From: Nocardiopsis composta
GTDB taxonomy: Bacteria > Actinomycetota > Actinomycetes > Streptosporangiales > Streptosporangiaceae
NCBI RefSeq assembly: GCF_014200805.1
Contig: NZ_JACHDB010000002.1
Location: 1,279,132-1,343,131 of the forward strand
Length of the DNA stretch: 64,000 nucleotides
Reading direction: 5' to 3'
Below, piece by piece: positions 54,851 to 63,898 of this stretch (its first letter is position 1; each line of letters opens with the position of its first letter). The translations under genes were made by a program, and so were the position numbers. The notes under the pieces were generated by a model, which ran no database searches, had not been told where the DNA came from, and worked only from the letters and a program-made list of their open reading frames with translations.

Positions 54851-56053
54851 TCACCAGGCGACGGGCAGCCCTCGGAACCCCCGGATCACCAGTCCGTTCT
54901 TGGTCTGCAGCTCGTCTGCGTCCACGGCGAGCCGCAGCCGGGGGAAGCGGGCGATCAAAGCGCCCATCGCCTCTTGGAGCTCGACCCGCGCGAGCCCGGC
55001 CCCCAGGCAGTGGTGTGCACCCAGGCTGAAGGTCAGGTGCGGGCAGCGCTCCCGGGTGACCTGGAGCCGGTCGGCGGAGTCGAAGGCCTCCTCGTCGCGG
55101 TTGGCCGAGATCGTGCAGGGGATGACGGCTTCACCGGCGCGGACCACCACGCCCCCCATCTCGATGTCCTCCTTGGCGACATAGGGGCTGCCGCCGATCG
55201 AGGACAGGGGAATGTAGCGCAGCAGCTCCTCGACCGCGCCGGGGATCAGCCCCGGGTCCTGCTGGAGCAGCGCCAGCTGGTCCGGGTTCTGAAGGAGGGT
55301 GTAGGTCATGAGGGCGATCTCGCTGCCGGTGGTCTCATATCCCGCCGCCAGCACCCCGATCATGGTGTCGAGGATCTCGGTGTCGGTGAACCGGTCGCCT
55401 TCGTCGCGGGCCGCCACCACGTCGCTGAGCAGGTCGTCGGTGGGCGCGCGGCGTCGCTCGGCGATCAGTTCGGAGAAGTAGGCGGTCAGCTCCGCCCACG
55501 CCTCCTCGATGACCTCGCCGCGCCGCTCCCCGGTGGTGGCAACGGCGTCCAGGAAACGGACGAAGCGGTGCCGGTGCTCATAGGGGACTCCGAGCACCTC
55601 GCACAGCACCTTGCAGGGAACGGGAAAGGCGAAGTCGGTGACGAGGTCGGCCGGAGGCCCCATCCGCACCATCTCGTCCAGCAGCTCCTCGGCGATCTCC
55701 CGGACGCGGCCGCGCCACTGCTCGACCCGGCGCCGGGTGAACGCCTGGGAGAGCAGTTTGCGGCGCCGGGTGTGCTCCGGTGGATCCATGGTCCCCAGGC
55801 CGCCCACCACGGGCTCGGGGGTGAACCGGGGGACGTCGGGGCGCTCCAGGGCGGCGCGGCTGAATCGGGGATCGGTGAGGACCAGACGGTTCTCCTCCAT
55901 CCGAGTGGCCAGCCAGGCCTCGCCGGCATAGGGCAGGACGACCCGGGTCATCGTGGGGAGCCGGCGCAGTTCGGCGTACTCCGGTTCGATCTCCAGCGAC
56001 GTGCCGTCACTGAAGGGGAACTTCGGGGGCATGGGCGAGGTCTCTGCCGTCAC
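54851..56053 (-). CDS. Cytochrome P450, CYP105/107-like bacterial class
   Basis: The protein has 400 residues, starting at a GTG overlapping the stop of the UvrA-like gene (GTGA). Standard actinobacterial P450: PPEHTRRRKLLSQAFT, I-helix GVLAAGYETTGSE, EELLRY (ExxR) and the heme loop FSLGAHHCLGAGLARVE. It is followed 54 bases later by the BBE oxidase in the same direction. It is probably a tailoring oxidase of the alkaloid; substrate unknown. Ferredoxin and reductase genes are not in the window. Confidence 0.92.
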   Translation of the reverse strand: MTAETSPMPPKFPFSDGTSLEIEPEYAELRRLPTMTRVVLPYAGEAWLATRMEENRLVLTDPRFSRAALERPDVPRFTPEPVVGGLGTMDPPEHTRRRKLLSQAFTRRRVEQWRGRVREIAEELLDEMVRMGPPADLVTDFAFPVPCKVLCEVLGVPYEHRHRFVRFLDAVATTGERRGEVIEEAWAELTAYFSELIAERRRAPTDDLLSDVVAARDEGDRFTDTEILDTMIGVLAAGYETTGSEIALMTYTLLQNPDQLALLQQDPGLIPGAVEELLRYIPLSSIGGSPYVAKEDIEMGGVVVRAGEAVIPCTISANRDEEAFDSADRLQVTRERCPHLTFSLGAHHCLGAGLARVELQEAMGALIARFPRLRLAVDADELQTKNGLVIRGFRGLPVAW

Positions 56054-58605
56054 CTGTCACTCCTTGTGGTCGAGGCGGTGGTGTCGCCGCCGCTCAGGGC
56101 GGCGCGCAGGAAGGGGGCGCTGGGGCTGGTGCTCGCCGCGACGTCCTCGGGGGGACCGGCCGAGACGACCCGGCCGCCGGCCTCCCCGCCGCCGGGCCCC
56201 ATGTCGATGACCCAGTCGGCGCGCGAGGCCACGTGCAGGTCGTGCTCGGCGATGAGCACAGTGTTGCCGGAATCGAGCAGGGTGTCGAACGCGTCGACCA
56301 TGCGCTGCACGTCGGCGGGGTGCAGGCCGGTGACCGGTTCGTCGAGCACGACGAGGCCACCGCCGCTGCGCGATCCGCGCAGGATCGCGTTGGACAGCTT
56401 GAGGCGCTGTGCTTCACCGCCGGACAGCTCGGTGGCGCTCTGCCCCAGGGTGAGGTAGCCGAGCCCGCAGCGCCGCATCGCCTCCAGAATGGCGTGCAGC
56501 GACGGTGCGGAGGCGAAGAACTCCTCCGCATCGTCGACCGACAGGTCGAGCACCTCGTCCACCCGCAGACCCTGGTAGCGCACGGCCAGGACTTCGGGCT
56601 CGAAACGCCGGCCCTCGCACGCCTCGCAGGTGACCCAGACGTCGGGGAGGAAGTGCATGTCGACCTGGCGGCGCCCGTAGCCGCTGCACTCATGGCAGCG
56701 GCCGCTCTGCCCGTTGAAAGAGAAGGCCGAGGCGGTCAGCCCGGCGGACTTCGCGGCGTCGGTGCCGGCGAACAGGCGCCGGATCGCGTCGAAGGCCTTG
56801 GTGTAGGTGGCGGGTGTGGAGCGGGGGGTCCGCCCGATGGGGTCTTGGTCGACCACCGCCTGCCAGCTGATGAACGTGCCCAGCTCGACCCGCTCGACGT
56901 ACTCCGGGCGGCGGCCCGCCAGCACCTCGGAGACGGCGCCGGCCACGGCGTCGTTGAGAACAGTGCTCTTGCCGCTACCGCTGACACCGGTAATGCAGGT
57001 CAGGCGGTTAGTCGGGATGCGGATATCGGCCTGGCGCACGTTGTGCACGTCGACGCCGTCGAATTCCAGCCACTCGGTCCCGGCCGTCACGGGGCGCGGT
57101 TTGCGCAGTACCCGGGCCTCACCGGAGAGGTACTGCGCGGTCACTGAACCAGCGGTGCGCCGGACCTGCTCGGGTGTGCCTTCGGCGACCACCCGGCCGC
57201 CGTGGCGCCCCGGCCCGGGGCCGATGTCGATCACATAGTCGGCCTGGGCGATGAGGTCGGGATCGTGGTCGATGAACAGGACGGTGTTCCCGGCGTCCCG
57301 CAGCTCTCGCAGAATCTCTGAGAGCGGGGCCTTGTCCACCGGGTGGAGACCGGCACTGGGCTCGTCGAGGATGAAGATGATGCCGGTGAGCTCGGTGCCG
57401 AGCTGGGCCGCGACGCGGGAGCGCTGCAGCTCACCGCCGGACAGGCTGGGGGCGCTGCGGCCGATCTGGACATGGCCCAGGCCCAGCCGCTCCAGCATTT
57501 TCAACCGTGAGCGCAAGGGCGGCAGCAGCGTGTCGCCGAGCTCGGCCTGGACCGGGGTCAGCGACCGCCCCAGGTCGTCCATCCAGGACTGGACTTCGGC
57601 GACGGTGTGCTCGGCCATCTCGGCGTAGGTGGCACCGTTGAGGGATGCGCTCCGAGCGGCCTCGCCGTAACCGCTGCCGTCGCAGTCGCGGCAGGCGACC
57701 TGCTTCATGAAGGGCAGGTAGCGCTCCTTCGCCCGATCGGTTCCCGCGGCTCCGAACAGCCGCTCGACCTCGGCGAGCGCTCCGCGTAGCGGGTTGTTGA
57801 ACTTGTAGACGAGCTCAGAGTCGCCCTTCTTGTTGGGCACGTTCACCGTTCCGGAGACGGGACGGTCGCCGGTGCCGTGGAGGACGGCGTTTCGGAACTC
57901 CTCGGGAAGCTCCCGCCAAGGACGCCCGATGTCGACCCCATACATCTCGGCCAGAGGCTTCATCGCCACCTGCTCAGGAGATTTGAGCGAGTTGAACCAG
58001 GGCGATGCCCCTTCGAGGAGCGGAAGGTCGGGGTCGGTGATGATGAGATCGGGAGTAGAATGCAGGGTCACCCCGGCGCCGTGGCAAGTGGAGCATCCGC
58101 CTTCCGGGCTGTACCGGTCGAAATGCCCGGAGCTCAACGCCCGCTGGCTGTCAGGGACATTTCCGTCCAGCGCGATCATGCGGGAGAACAGCAGGCTCAG
58201 ATAGGCGTCGATCCCGGTGATCGTCGCCAGTGTCGAGCGGGCATTGCGGTTGAGTTTCCGCTGGTCGACGGCGAGCGTCGTGGTCAATCCGGAGATCCGG
58301 TCCACCTGCGGACGGTCCCGTGGCGAGATGAATCTCCGGACGAACGGGGAGAGGCCCTCGAGATAGCGCAGCTGAGCCTCGGAGTTGATCGTGTCCATGG
58401 CCAAAGAGGTCTTGCCGCTCCCGCTCACCCCGGAGAAGGCGACCAGGCGCCCCCGGGGGATCCGAACGGAAACATCCTGAAGATTATGGGTCCGGGCCCG
58501 GACGACTTCGATCCACGGCGGTGCGGTCGAAACCGGGAAGGGGTCGCCCGGGGCGTGTCCGTCGGACTCCTCTGAAGGCGTAGACGCGTCATGGAAAGTA
58601 TTCAT
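56050..58605 (-). CDS. UvrA-like ABC protein, DNA-damage self-resistance type
   Basis: The protein has 851 residues. It has two ABC ATPase halves with GVSGSGKTS and GVSGSGKST, signature loops LSGGELQRSR and LSGGEAQRLK, and zinc-type Cys motifs (CSTCHGAG, CRDCDGSG, CHECSGYG, CEACEGRR). It is shorter than housekeeping UvrA (about 950) and matches the DrrC/UvrA-like proteins found in clusters for DNA-binding drugs, including tetrahydroisoquinolines and pyrrolobenzodiazepines. It would help remove or displace drug from DNA. It is translationally coupled to the P450. The ribosome site before ATG 58605 is weak. Its presence argues that the product alkylates DNA. Confidence 0.9.
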   Translation of the reverse strand: MNTFHDASTPSEESDGHAPGDPFPVSTAPPWIEVVRARTHNLQDVSVRIPRGRLVAFSGVSGSGKTSLAMDTINSEAQLRYLEGLSPFVRRFISPRDRPQVDRISGLTTTLAVDQRKLNRNARSTLATITGIDAYLSLLFSRMIALDGNVPDSQRALSSGHFDRYSPEGGCSTCHGAGVTLHSTPDLIITDPDLPLLEGASPWFNSLKSPEQVAMKPLAEMYGVDIGRPWRELPEEFRNAVLHGTGDRPVSGTVNVPNKKGDSELVYKFNNPLRGALAEVERLFGAAGTDRAKERYLPFMKQVACRDCDGSGYGEAARSASLNGATYAEMAEHTVAEVQSWMDDLGRSLTPVQAELGDTLLPPLRSRLKMLERLGLGHVQIGRSAPSLSGGELQRSRVAAQLGTELTGIIFILDEPSAGLHPVDKAPLSEILRELRDAGNTVLFIDHDPDLIAQADYVIDIGPGPGRHGGRVVAEGTPEQVRRTAGSVTAQYLSGEARVLRKPRPVTAGTEWLEFDGVDVHNVRQADIRIPTNRLTCITGVSGSGKSTVLNDAVAGAVSEVLAGRRPEYVERVELGTFISWQAVVDQDPIGRTPRSTPATYTKAFDAIRRLFAGTDAAKSAGLTASAFSFNGQSGRCHECSGYGRRQVDMHFLPDVWVTCEACEGRRFEPEVLAVRYQGLRVDEVLDLSVDDAEEFFASAPSLHAILEAMRRCGLGYLTLGQSATELSGGEAQRLKLSNAILRGSRSGGGLVVLDEPVTGLHPADVQRMVDAFDTLLDSGNTVLIAEHDLHVASRADWVIDMGPGGGEAGGRVVSAGPPEDVAASTSPSAPFLRAALSGGDTTASTTRSDR

Positions 58606-58801
58606 ATCGGTGAGTGAAGCATAGGGTGGGGAGTGCTCGGAACGCGTGAACCCCGCCTCCGACCGACCCCTCACCTGTCCCTTTCTGGTGGATTCTTCTT
58701 TTTGTTGCAGAACGATGTCGTGGGGAATGTGGAGGAGGCGGGGATCGGGCGCCGCCGTCGAACTGCCGGTGCGACTCCGCCCGATCCCGGTCCTGTCTGC
58801 A

Positions 58802-59332
58802 CTAGTCCTCGGAGGCGTGCAGGCGATAACCACGGCCGCGAACCGCCTTGACGGCGAGGCCGAGCGGGGCGAGCTTTCGCCGGATGCGCGTGACATGGAG
58901 ATCGAGCGCGTTCCTGGTGGGGGTCGAAGGCTCCTCTGACAGGCAAGCGATGAGATCGGCCCTGGGGACGAGCGCCCCAGGATTTCGTATCAAACACTCC
59001 ACGATTCGGGACTGCACGGCGGACAGTGCCACGGACTGCGACCTGTAGTGCAGTAATCCGTCTTCCCCGAGGCGCGGCTCCTGCTCGGCTCTGACGCGTT
59101 CTTGTACAACTCTTATTCTTTTTCGGAGATCGTCCTCTGGAAACGGTGCGCGCACCCAATCCTCGTACGCGTCCCAGTGGGGCGGTGCTTTTTCTCCGTG
59201 ATCGAGGATCAGGACGCGGGGGATTCCGAGTTTTCTGTACAGGTCAACTTTTTCTCTTTCGAGCGGCCAACGGGCGATCTTGACATCCTGGGAAACGTTT
59301 ACTCGTTTTCCTGAAAGTCGCTGCCTCCGCAA
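58802..59332 (-). CDS. Winged-helix (OmpR-type) regulator with degenerate receiver
   Basis: I propose the TTG at 59332, which has GGGGAG a few bases upstream; no ATG or GTG fits well. The product has 176 residues. The first ~80 residues look like the end of a receiver domain (VLILDHGEKAPPHWDAYEDWVRAPFPEDDLRKRI) without the phospho-acceptor half. The C-terminal winged helix is typical of OmpR/PhoB (RIVECLIRNPGALVPRADLIACLSEE, HVTRIRRKLAPLGLAVKAVRGRGYRL). Such phosphorylation-independent regulators often control natural-product clusters. It is the only regulator inside the cluster and the best candidate activator. Confidence 0.75.
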   Translation of the reverse strand: MRRQRLSGKRVNVSQDVKIARWPLEREKVDLYRKLGIPRVLILDHGEKAPPHWDAYEDWVRAPFPEDDLRKRIRVVQERVRAEQEPRLGEDGLLHYRSQSVALSAVQSRIVECLIRNPGALVPRADLIACLSEEPSTPTRNALDLHVTRIRRKLAPLGLAVKAVRGRGYRLHASED

Positions 59333-59497
59333 TTGTCTCCCCTTGGTCGCCGATGGCGGGTGTTGATGCCGCGGCGGCTCCGGTAGGATATCCGCACAAT
59401 GGGGGATGAAGGCGGCGTGAGAGCGGCCGCGCACGGCGGATGCCTCCGGTATCTGTGACTGGGGCGAACCAGGAACGCTCAAAGGAGGAGGAATGGG

Positions 59498-59698
59498 ATG
59501 GCGTTTCCCGTCTCTGCTCAGGCAGAAAAGAAATCGGCCCCCCCTGTTCCCCACCCCGGAACCCGACTGGCCGGGCCGAGTGGTTCCGTACTTCTTTCCC
59601 ACCTGCTCTTGTGGGACTATTCGCCGCTGCCATTGATATGCCGCAGATGTACCGGGACAAGGATAGGGCGGAGGTGGTTGGGCGTCCACATACCCTGA
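59498..59698 (+). CDS. Candidate small protein in the regulator-exporter spacer
   Basis: The 66-residue frame is opened by an ideal ribosome site: AAAGGAGGAGG at 59481-59491, six to seven bases before ATG 59498. The product has a hydrophobic stretch (GSVLLSHLLLWDYSPLPL) and CRRC. I do not recognise it. Another ATG at 59493 opens a 44-residue frame, and the ribosome site may serve that instead. The rest of the 534-base spacer (59333-59866) shows only a weak promoter-like TTGATG / TAGGAT pair near 59363-59389. Confidence 0.35.
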   Translation: MAFPVSAQAEKKSAPPVPHPGTRLAGPSGSVLLSHLLLWDYSPLPLICRRCTGTRIGRRWLGVHIP

Positions 59699-59866
59699 TC
59701 TTCTGATCACCCGATAAGTGCAGGTGAGTAGCCGAGTACGCCGAACTGGCCGAAATAGGACACTCTGCCACGTTGCTGACGCCTCTGCTTTGAGCTAGAA
59801 CGGCCGGCCCGGCTCCTCCTGGAGGCGATTGACCTGGAGCTCCTCCTTTCCTGAAGTCGAACGGGC

Positions 59867-61321
59867 TCAGGCCTGCTCGGGCGGGTCGCCCGTCTCGGCC
59901 GTCACCGCCTCCTCGGCGGAGGGCGCGGTCGAGCGCCCGAGGCGGAGAACCAGAAGGACGCTGAGGGCGATGATGGTCGCGGCGATGAAGAGGCCGGTGC
60001 GGTACCCCGCCGTCAGCGCCTCCGGGGTACCGCCGAACGTCGCCGCCGTGGCGATCGCCCCGATGACGGTGATCCCGATCGCGGCGCCGAGCTCCTGCGC
60101 CGAATTGAGGAGCCCGGAGGCCAGCCCCTGGTCCCGCTCGGACACCCCGGTGGTGCCGACGATGAGGATGGGCGCATAAGACAGGGCTGCCCCGACCGCG
60201 ATGAGCAGCAACGGGGGAAGCGCGTCCCGGAAGTAGTTCCCGTCGGTGGGCAGGCGGGCCATGAGGAGCAGGCCGGCGATCAGAAGCCCGAACGCGACGA
60301 GGAGGACCCGCCGCGGGCCATAGCGGGTGGTGAGCGTTCCCGCGAGCGGGGATATCAGCAGGATCAACAGGGTGATCGGCGCGAACGCGATCCCTACGGC
60401 CAACGGCGAGTAGTCGAGCACGACCTGGAGGTAGAGGGTCGTGAAGAACAGCGCGGCACCGAGCATCCCCGCGCTGACGGCGAAGAGCACGTTGGCGCGC
60501 GCGACGTTACCGCTTCGCACCACCCTGGCGTCCACGAGCGGAGCGGGATGGGTGCGTTCGACCCGAATGAACAGCGTGAACGCCACGATGCACGCGATGG
60601 CCAGCCCGACCACGACGGCGGTGCTCCTGCCTTCCGCGAGCGCTGTCAATCCGAGCAGCGTCATGGCCAGCGCGGCGGTGAGCAGTACCGCGCCCCGCAC
60701 GTCGAGGGAGGGGCGCTGCTCGGCCCGGCTCTCCCTGAGGTAGTAACGGGCGAGGATGAGCGCGGCGATCCCGATGGGGACGTTGATGAGGAAGATGCCC
60801 CGCCAGCCGACGGTGTCGGTGATCACGCCACCGAGGAGCTGCCCTGCGATCGCTCCCCCCGATCCGACGGCCCCCCAGTAACCGAGTGCGCGGTTGCGGC
60901 CTGCGCCTTCGCTGAAGGCCGTGGTGAGCAGCGCCAGCGCGGTGGGGGAGACCATCGCGGCCCCCACGCCCTGCCCGGCACGGCTGATGACCAGCTGCCA
61001 TTCGGTCTGGGCGAGGCCTGTCGCCAGCGAGGCGAGCGTGAAGACCGTCATTCCGATCATGAAGAGCCGGCGCCTGCCGACCAGGTCGCCCGTCCTGCCG
61101 AAGGCGATGAGCAGGCTGCCGAAGGTCAGAGTGTAGGAGACCGAGACCAGCGGCAGCCTGCTGTCGGGGATCCCGAGGTCGGCGCGGATGCTCGGGACGG
61201 CCACATTGACCACGACGACGTCGACGATCAGCATGAACTGCGCGGCGCAGAGCAACAGGAGCGTCAGGAGCGCCGCCCCTGAGATGCGGCCGCCCTGTGA
61301 GGATGTCGAGGGTTCTGTCAC
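59867..61321 (-). CDS. DHA2-family (14-helix) MFS drug exporter
   Basis: The protein has 484 residues from GTG 61321 with GAGGAG upstream. EmrB/QacA-type features: helix 1 QFMLIVDVVVVNVAVPSI (the D-x-x-x-V-N-V-A-x-P motif), GRTGDLVGRRRLF (motif A), RAGQGVGAAMVSP, and the antiporter motif C region GYWGAVGSGGAIAGQLLGGVI. About 14 membrane helices are visible. It is divergent from a TetR regulator with a clear operator, so it is an inducible efflux unit. It may export the alkaloid from the neighbouring cluster, or be independent of it. Confidence 0.9.
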   Translation of the reverse strand: MTEPSTSSQGGRISGAALLTLLLLCAAQFMLIVDVVVVNVAVPSIRADLGIPDSRLPLVSVSYTLTFGSLLIAFGRTGDLVGRRRLFMIGMTVFTLASLATGLAQTEWQLVISRAGQGVGAAMVSPTALALLTTAFSEGAGRNRALGYWGAVGSGGAIAGQLLGGVITDTVGWRGIFLINVPIGIAALILARYYLRESRAEQRPSLDVRGAVLLTAALAMTLLGLTALAEGRSTAVVVGLAIACIVAFTLFIRVERTHPAPLVDARVVRSGNVARANVLFAVSAGMLGAALFFTTLYLQVVLDYSPLAVGIAFAPITLLILLISPLAGTLTTRYGPRRVLLVAFGLLIAGLLLMARLPTDGNYFRDALPPLLLIAVGAALSYAPILIVGTTGVSERDQGLASGLLNSAQELGAAIGITVIGAIATAATFGGTPEALTAGYRTGLFIAATIIALSVLLVLRLGRSTAPSAEEAVTAETGDPPEQA

Positions 61322-61560
61322 GACGGGTTCTCCTCGGTGGTGCGGTCTCGAAGCGCCATGCCGTCGCCGGTCCCTTCGGTCGAGGTGTCGTGTACGCCCG
61401 GTGGGTCGCTGCCGCGAAGCCGTGCAGGGGCGTGTCCACTGCAGGCAGGGATGGCCCGGCCGCCGACCGCGTCGGAGGCCTTGGCGTGCTGCGGGGGCAG
61501 GGCAGCCTCGGTAGCGCCGAACCGCCTGCTGGTGCGTGCGGGCAGGACCACGCGGCCACA

Positions 61561-61586
61561 TTACTTTATTGCCGTTAATAAAGTAA
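61561..61586. promoter_or_regulatory. Perfect inverted repeat, probable TetR operator
   Basis: TTACTTTATT and AATAAAGTAA are exact inverted repeats of 10 bases with a 6-base spacer, 18 bases before the tetR start. Such AT-rich palindromes are rare in this DNA and typical of TetR-family sites. The remaining spacer to 61321 (about 240 bases) shows no gene. Confidence 0.85.
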
Positions 61587-61604
61587 AGCGGGTATCATCG
61601 CTCC

Positions 61605-62231
61605 ATGGCTGGACGACCGCGATCTGTTGACGACGAAGTGATCTTCGATGCTGTCGCCAGCGTCGTCACCGAAGAAGGTCCCGGGGGGGCGACGCTGGCG
61701 GCGGTGGCCGCGCGCGTCGGACTCTCAGGGCCCGCGCTGACCCAAAGGTTCGGATCCAAGCGAGGTCTCCTGGTCGCGTTCGCGGCCAAGGCGGCAAGCC
61801 GGGTTCCGGAGGTCTTCTCACGGGCTAAGGCGGTCCACGATGATCCGGTCACCGCGGTCGTCGAGGCGTTGGTGGCGATGCCGGGGCGGGTCACCAGTCG
61901 AGAGCACCTGGCCAACAACCTCGCCCTGCTGCAGATGGACCTCACCGATCCGGACCTGAGGGAACACGCGGTCTTCCAGAGCCGGTCACTGCGTGTCCAA
62001 ACCGCGGTGCTGCTCAGCGAGGCCGTCCAGGTCGGGCGGCTGGCGGATGGGACCTCACCCGAAGCACTGGCCATGGACCTCTACACGACCTACAGCGGCG
62101 CGATGCTCACCTGGGCAATCGATGGTGAGGGCACCCTGGAGGAGTGGATGCGCTCTAATCTCCTCCGGACCCTCGCTCCGCACCTCAGCGGTTCCGCCAG
62201 CGGCAGTCCTCCGTTGACGACCGGGCCGTGA
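61605..62231 (+). CDS. TetR-family transcriptional repressor
   Basis: The protein has 208 residues. The N-terminal helix-turn-helix is VIFDAVASVVTEEGPGGATLAAVAARVGLSGPALTQRFGSKRGLLVAFA; the C-terminal helical domain has an ERMT-like ligand pocket. It starts just after the palindrome 61561-61586, so it almost certainly represses itself and the divergent exporter, with a drug-like inducer. Confidence 0.92.
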   Translation: MAGRPRSVDDEVIFDAVASVVTEEGPGGATLAAVAARVGLSGPALTQRFGSKRGLLVAFAAKAASRVPEVFSRAKAVHDDPVTAVVEALVAMPGRVTSREHLANNLALLQMDLTDPDLREHAVFQSRSLRVQTAVLLSEAVQVGRLADGTSPEALAMDLYTTYSGAMLTWAIDGEGTLEEWMRSNLLRTLAPHLSGSASGSPPLTTGP

Positions 62232-62499
62232 GGTTTTCTCAGCGACTTCCATTTCCATGCTTTGTTGAGAGCGAGGACCGCTTGGGAGATGGCTCCGATC
62301 CGGCTCGGAGCCAGCGTGACGTGCCGCAAGCCCCTAGCGTTGTTTCGCCTCGGCAGAGACCCGCCCACTCGGAACACGGGCGCAACGTAAGGGCCGGCTA
62401 CGAGCGCGACTACCACTGATCATCCGGTTGGAATGCCCAGTGGGGACGCAGCCGGTGCGGACCCCGGTCCCGGCCATATCGGCCAGGAGCGTCGAGTCG

Positions 62500-62935
62500 T
62501 GGACCATGACCGGGAGGCGACCGTTTTCGGCCCCTTCTTCGTCGAGGACGCCCCTCACGCCGGGCTCGGCGGCGACATCGGCGGCGGCGCCCCGGTCCCG
62601 CACGCGCCGCGCATCGAGGTATGGGAGGCCGACGAGGAGGGCCTCTACGACGTGCAGCACGGCGACGGCCGGGTCTACGGGCGTGCCCACCTGTTCAGCG
62701 ACGAAAACGGGGCGTTCCGGTTCTGGGCGCTGACGCCCACCCCCTACCCGGTCCCGGACGACGGGCCCATCGGCGGGCTGCTCGACGCGGCCGGGCGCTC
62801 CCCCTACCGCGCCTCGCACCTGCACTTCATGGTCGGCGCCGAGGGCCACCGCACCCTCGTGACCCACATCTTCGTCCGTGGCGACGACTTCCTCGGAACC
62901 GACAGCGTCTTCGGCGTCAGGAGACCGAAGCCCCA
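62500..62935 (+). pseudogene. Intradiol ring-cleavage dioxygenase remnant
   Basis: The frame reads like the catalytic end of a hydroxyquinol/catechol 1,2-dioxygenase: [97 protein letters not shown]. The N-terminal third with the dimer domain is missing. The piece between GGDI and RIEVW has lost about 25 residues, including a segment with an iron-ligand Tyr region, and the end runs into unrelated sequence after VFGVR. It is a multi-deleted relic. Confidence 0.8.
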
Positions 62936-63054
62936 CGCTCGAGGGGGATCGGCGATCTCGGAGGCCCTGGCAGTGTTGGAGGGGGGAGTCGCCAGTTACG
63001 TACATGCCGCTGAAGCTCTCCGCGGACCTGATTCTGGACGGGGAGTGACCTGCG

Positions 63055-63813
63055 ATGGATGCTTCCCGCTGGTCGCGCCGGACCACCATCGCCGCCGTGC
63101 TGATGCTGGCGGGTATCGCCGCGGTGGTGTCCTACTCCCACATGTTCGAGCTGGCCCAGCGCCACGGCGAACCCGAGTGGCGTGCGGCGCTGTTCCCGCT
63201 GTCGGTCGACGGTATGATCGTCGCCTCCTCCACGACGCTGCTGGCCGATGCCCGCCGGGGCCGGCGCGACGGTCTGCTGCCGTGGAGTCTGCTGGTCCTG
63301 GGCAGCCTCGCCTCCCTGGCGGCCAACGTCGCGGTGACCGGCCCGACCGCCTGGTCCAGGGTCATCCACGCCTGGCCGAGCTTTGCCCTGATGGGCGCCT
63401 ATGAACTGCTGATGCGCGAGCTGCGGCGTGAGCAGAGCACACGCATCGCGTACGCAGACGGTGAGCACACCGCCCCGGCGGGGCCGCCTACCGCGGCACC
63501 TGAGAACGGACGGGAACGAAGCGTAGCTTGGGAGCTTCGGCAAGAGCACGAGGAGAGGGGCGAGCGTCCGCGGCTTCGCGTCGTCCCTGCCACAGAGGGC
63601 ACCGAAGACAAGGAAGAGGAAACCCCACCGGGTCTTGGAGCTGTTCCCCGTATCCAGGCGGAGGCCTGGCGGTGGGCCCAGGACAACCGGAGGGAGGACG
63701 GCCGCCTTCCCAGCGGTAAGGAGATCGCAGCCCGGTTCGGCCGCAAGGAGCGCTGGGGGCGGCTGATCAAGCAGTGGGGGCAGCAGGGGCGCTTCGACAC
63801 GGCTGCCGTTTGA
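63055..63813 (+). CDS. DUF2637 (SpdB-like) membrane protein with HTH-like tail, intact copy
   Basis: The protein has 252 residues. Four membrane helices in the first ~125 residues match the DUF2637 family, related to SpdB spread proteins of actinomycete conjugative elements. A charged linker follows ([23 protein letters not shown]), then a C-terminal segment [26 protein letters not shown] that looks like a helix-turn-helix. It is the intact paralog of the frameshifted gene at 23504-24371, in the same orientation 39.5 kb away. It probably works in mobile-element transfer. Confidence 0.8.
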   Translation: MDASRWSRRTTIAAVLMLAGIAAVVSYSHMFELAQRHGEPEWRAALFPLSVDGMIVASSTTLLADARRGRRDGLLPWSLLVLGSLASLAANVAVTGPTAWSRVIHAWPSFALMGAYELLMRELRREQSTRIAYADGEHTAPAGPPTAAPENGRERSVAWELRQEHEERGERPRLRVVPATEGTEDKEEETPPGLGAVPRIQAEAWRWAQDNRREDGRLPSGKEIAARFGRKERWGRLIKQWGQQGRFDTAAV

Positions 63814-63885
63814 AAGCAGCGAAGAGACACCGGGGCTCCTGCCCTCAAGGGGGTGTGGCTGATGCGGGCCTTTGGCGCCGGCTCC

Positions 63886-63891
63886 TAGGAT
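63886..63891 (+). promoter_or_regulatory. -10 box of a leaderless promoter
   Basis: TAGGAT lies seven bases before the GTG at 63899, the usual leaderless spacing, and supports that start. Confidence 0.5.
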
Positions 63892-63898
63892 CACGGTC

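Noticed and set aside
62433..63404. A 323-residue protein joining a dioxygenase to a membrane protein
   Set aside because: The dioxygenase part is truncated at both ends and the later part is an out-of-frame reading of the DUF2637 gene starting at 63055.
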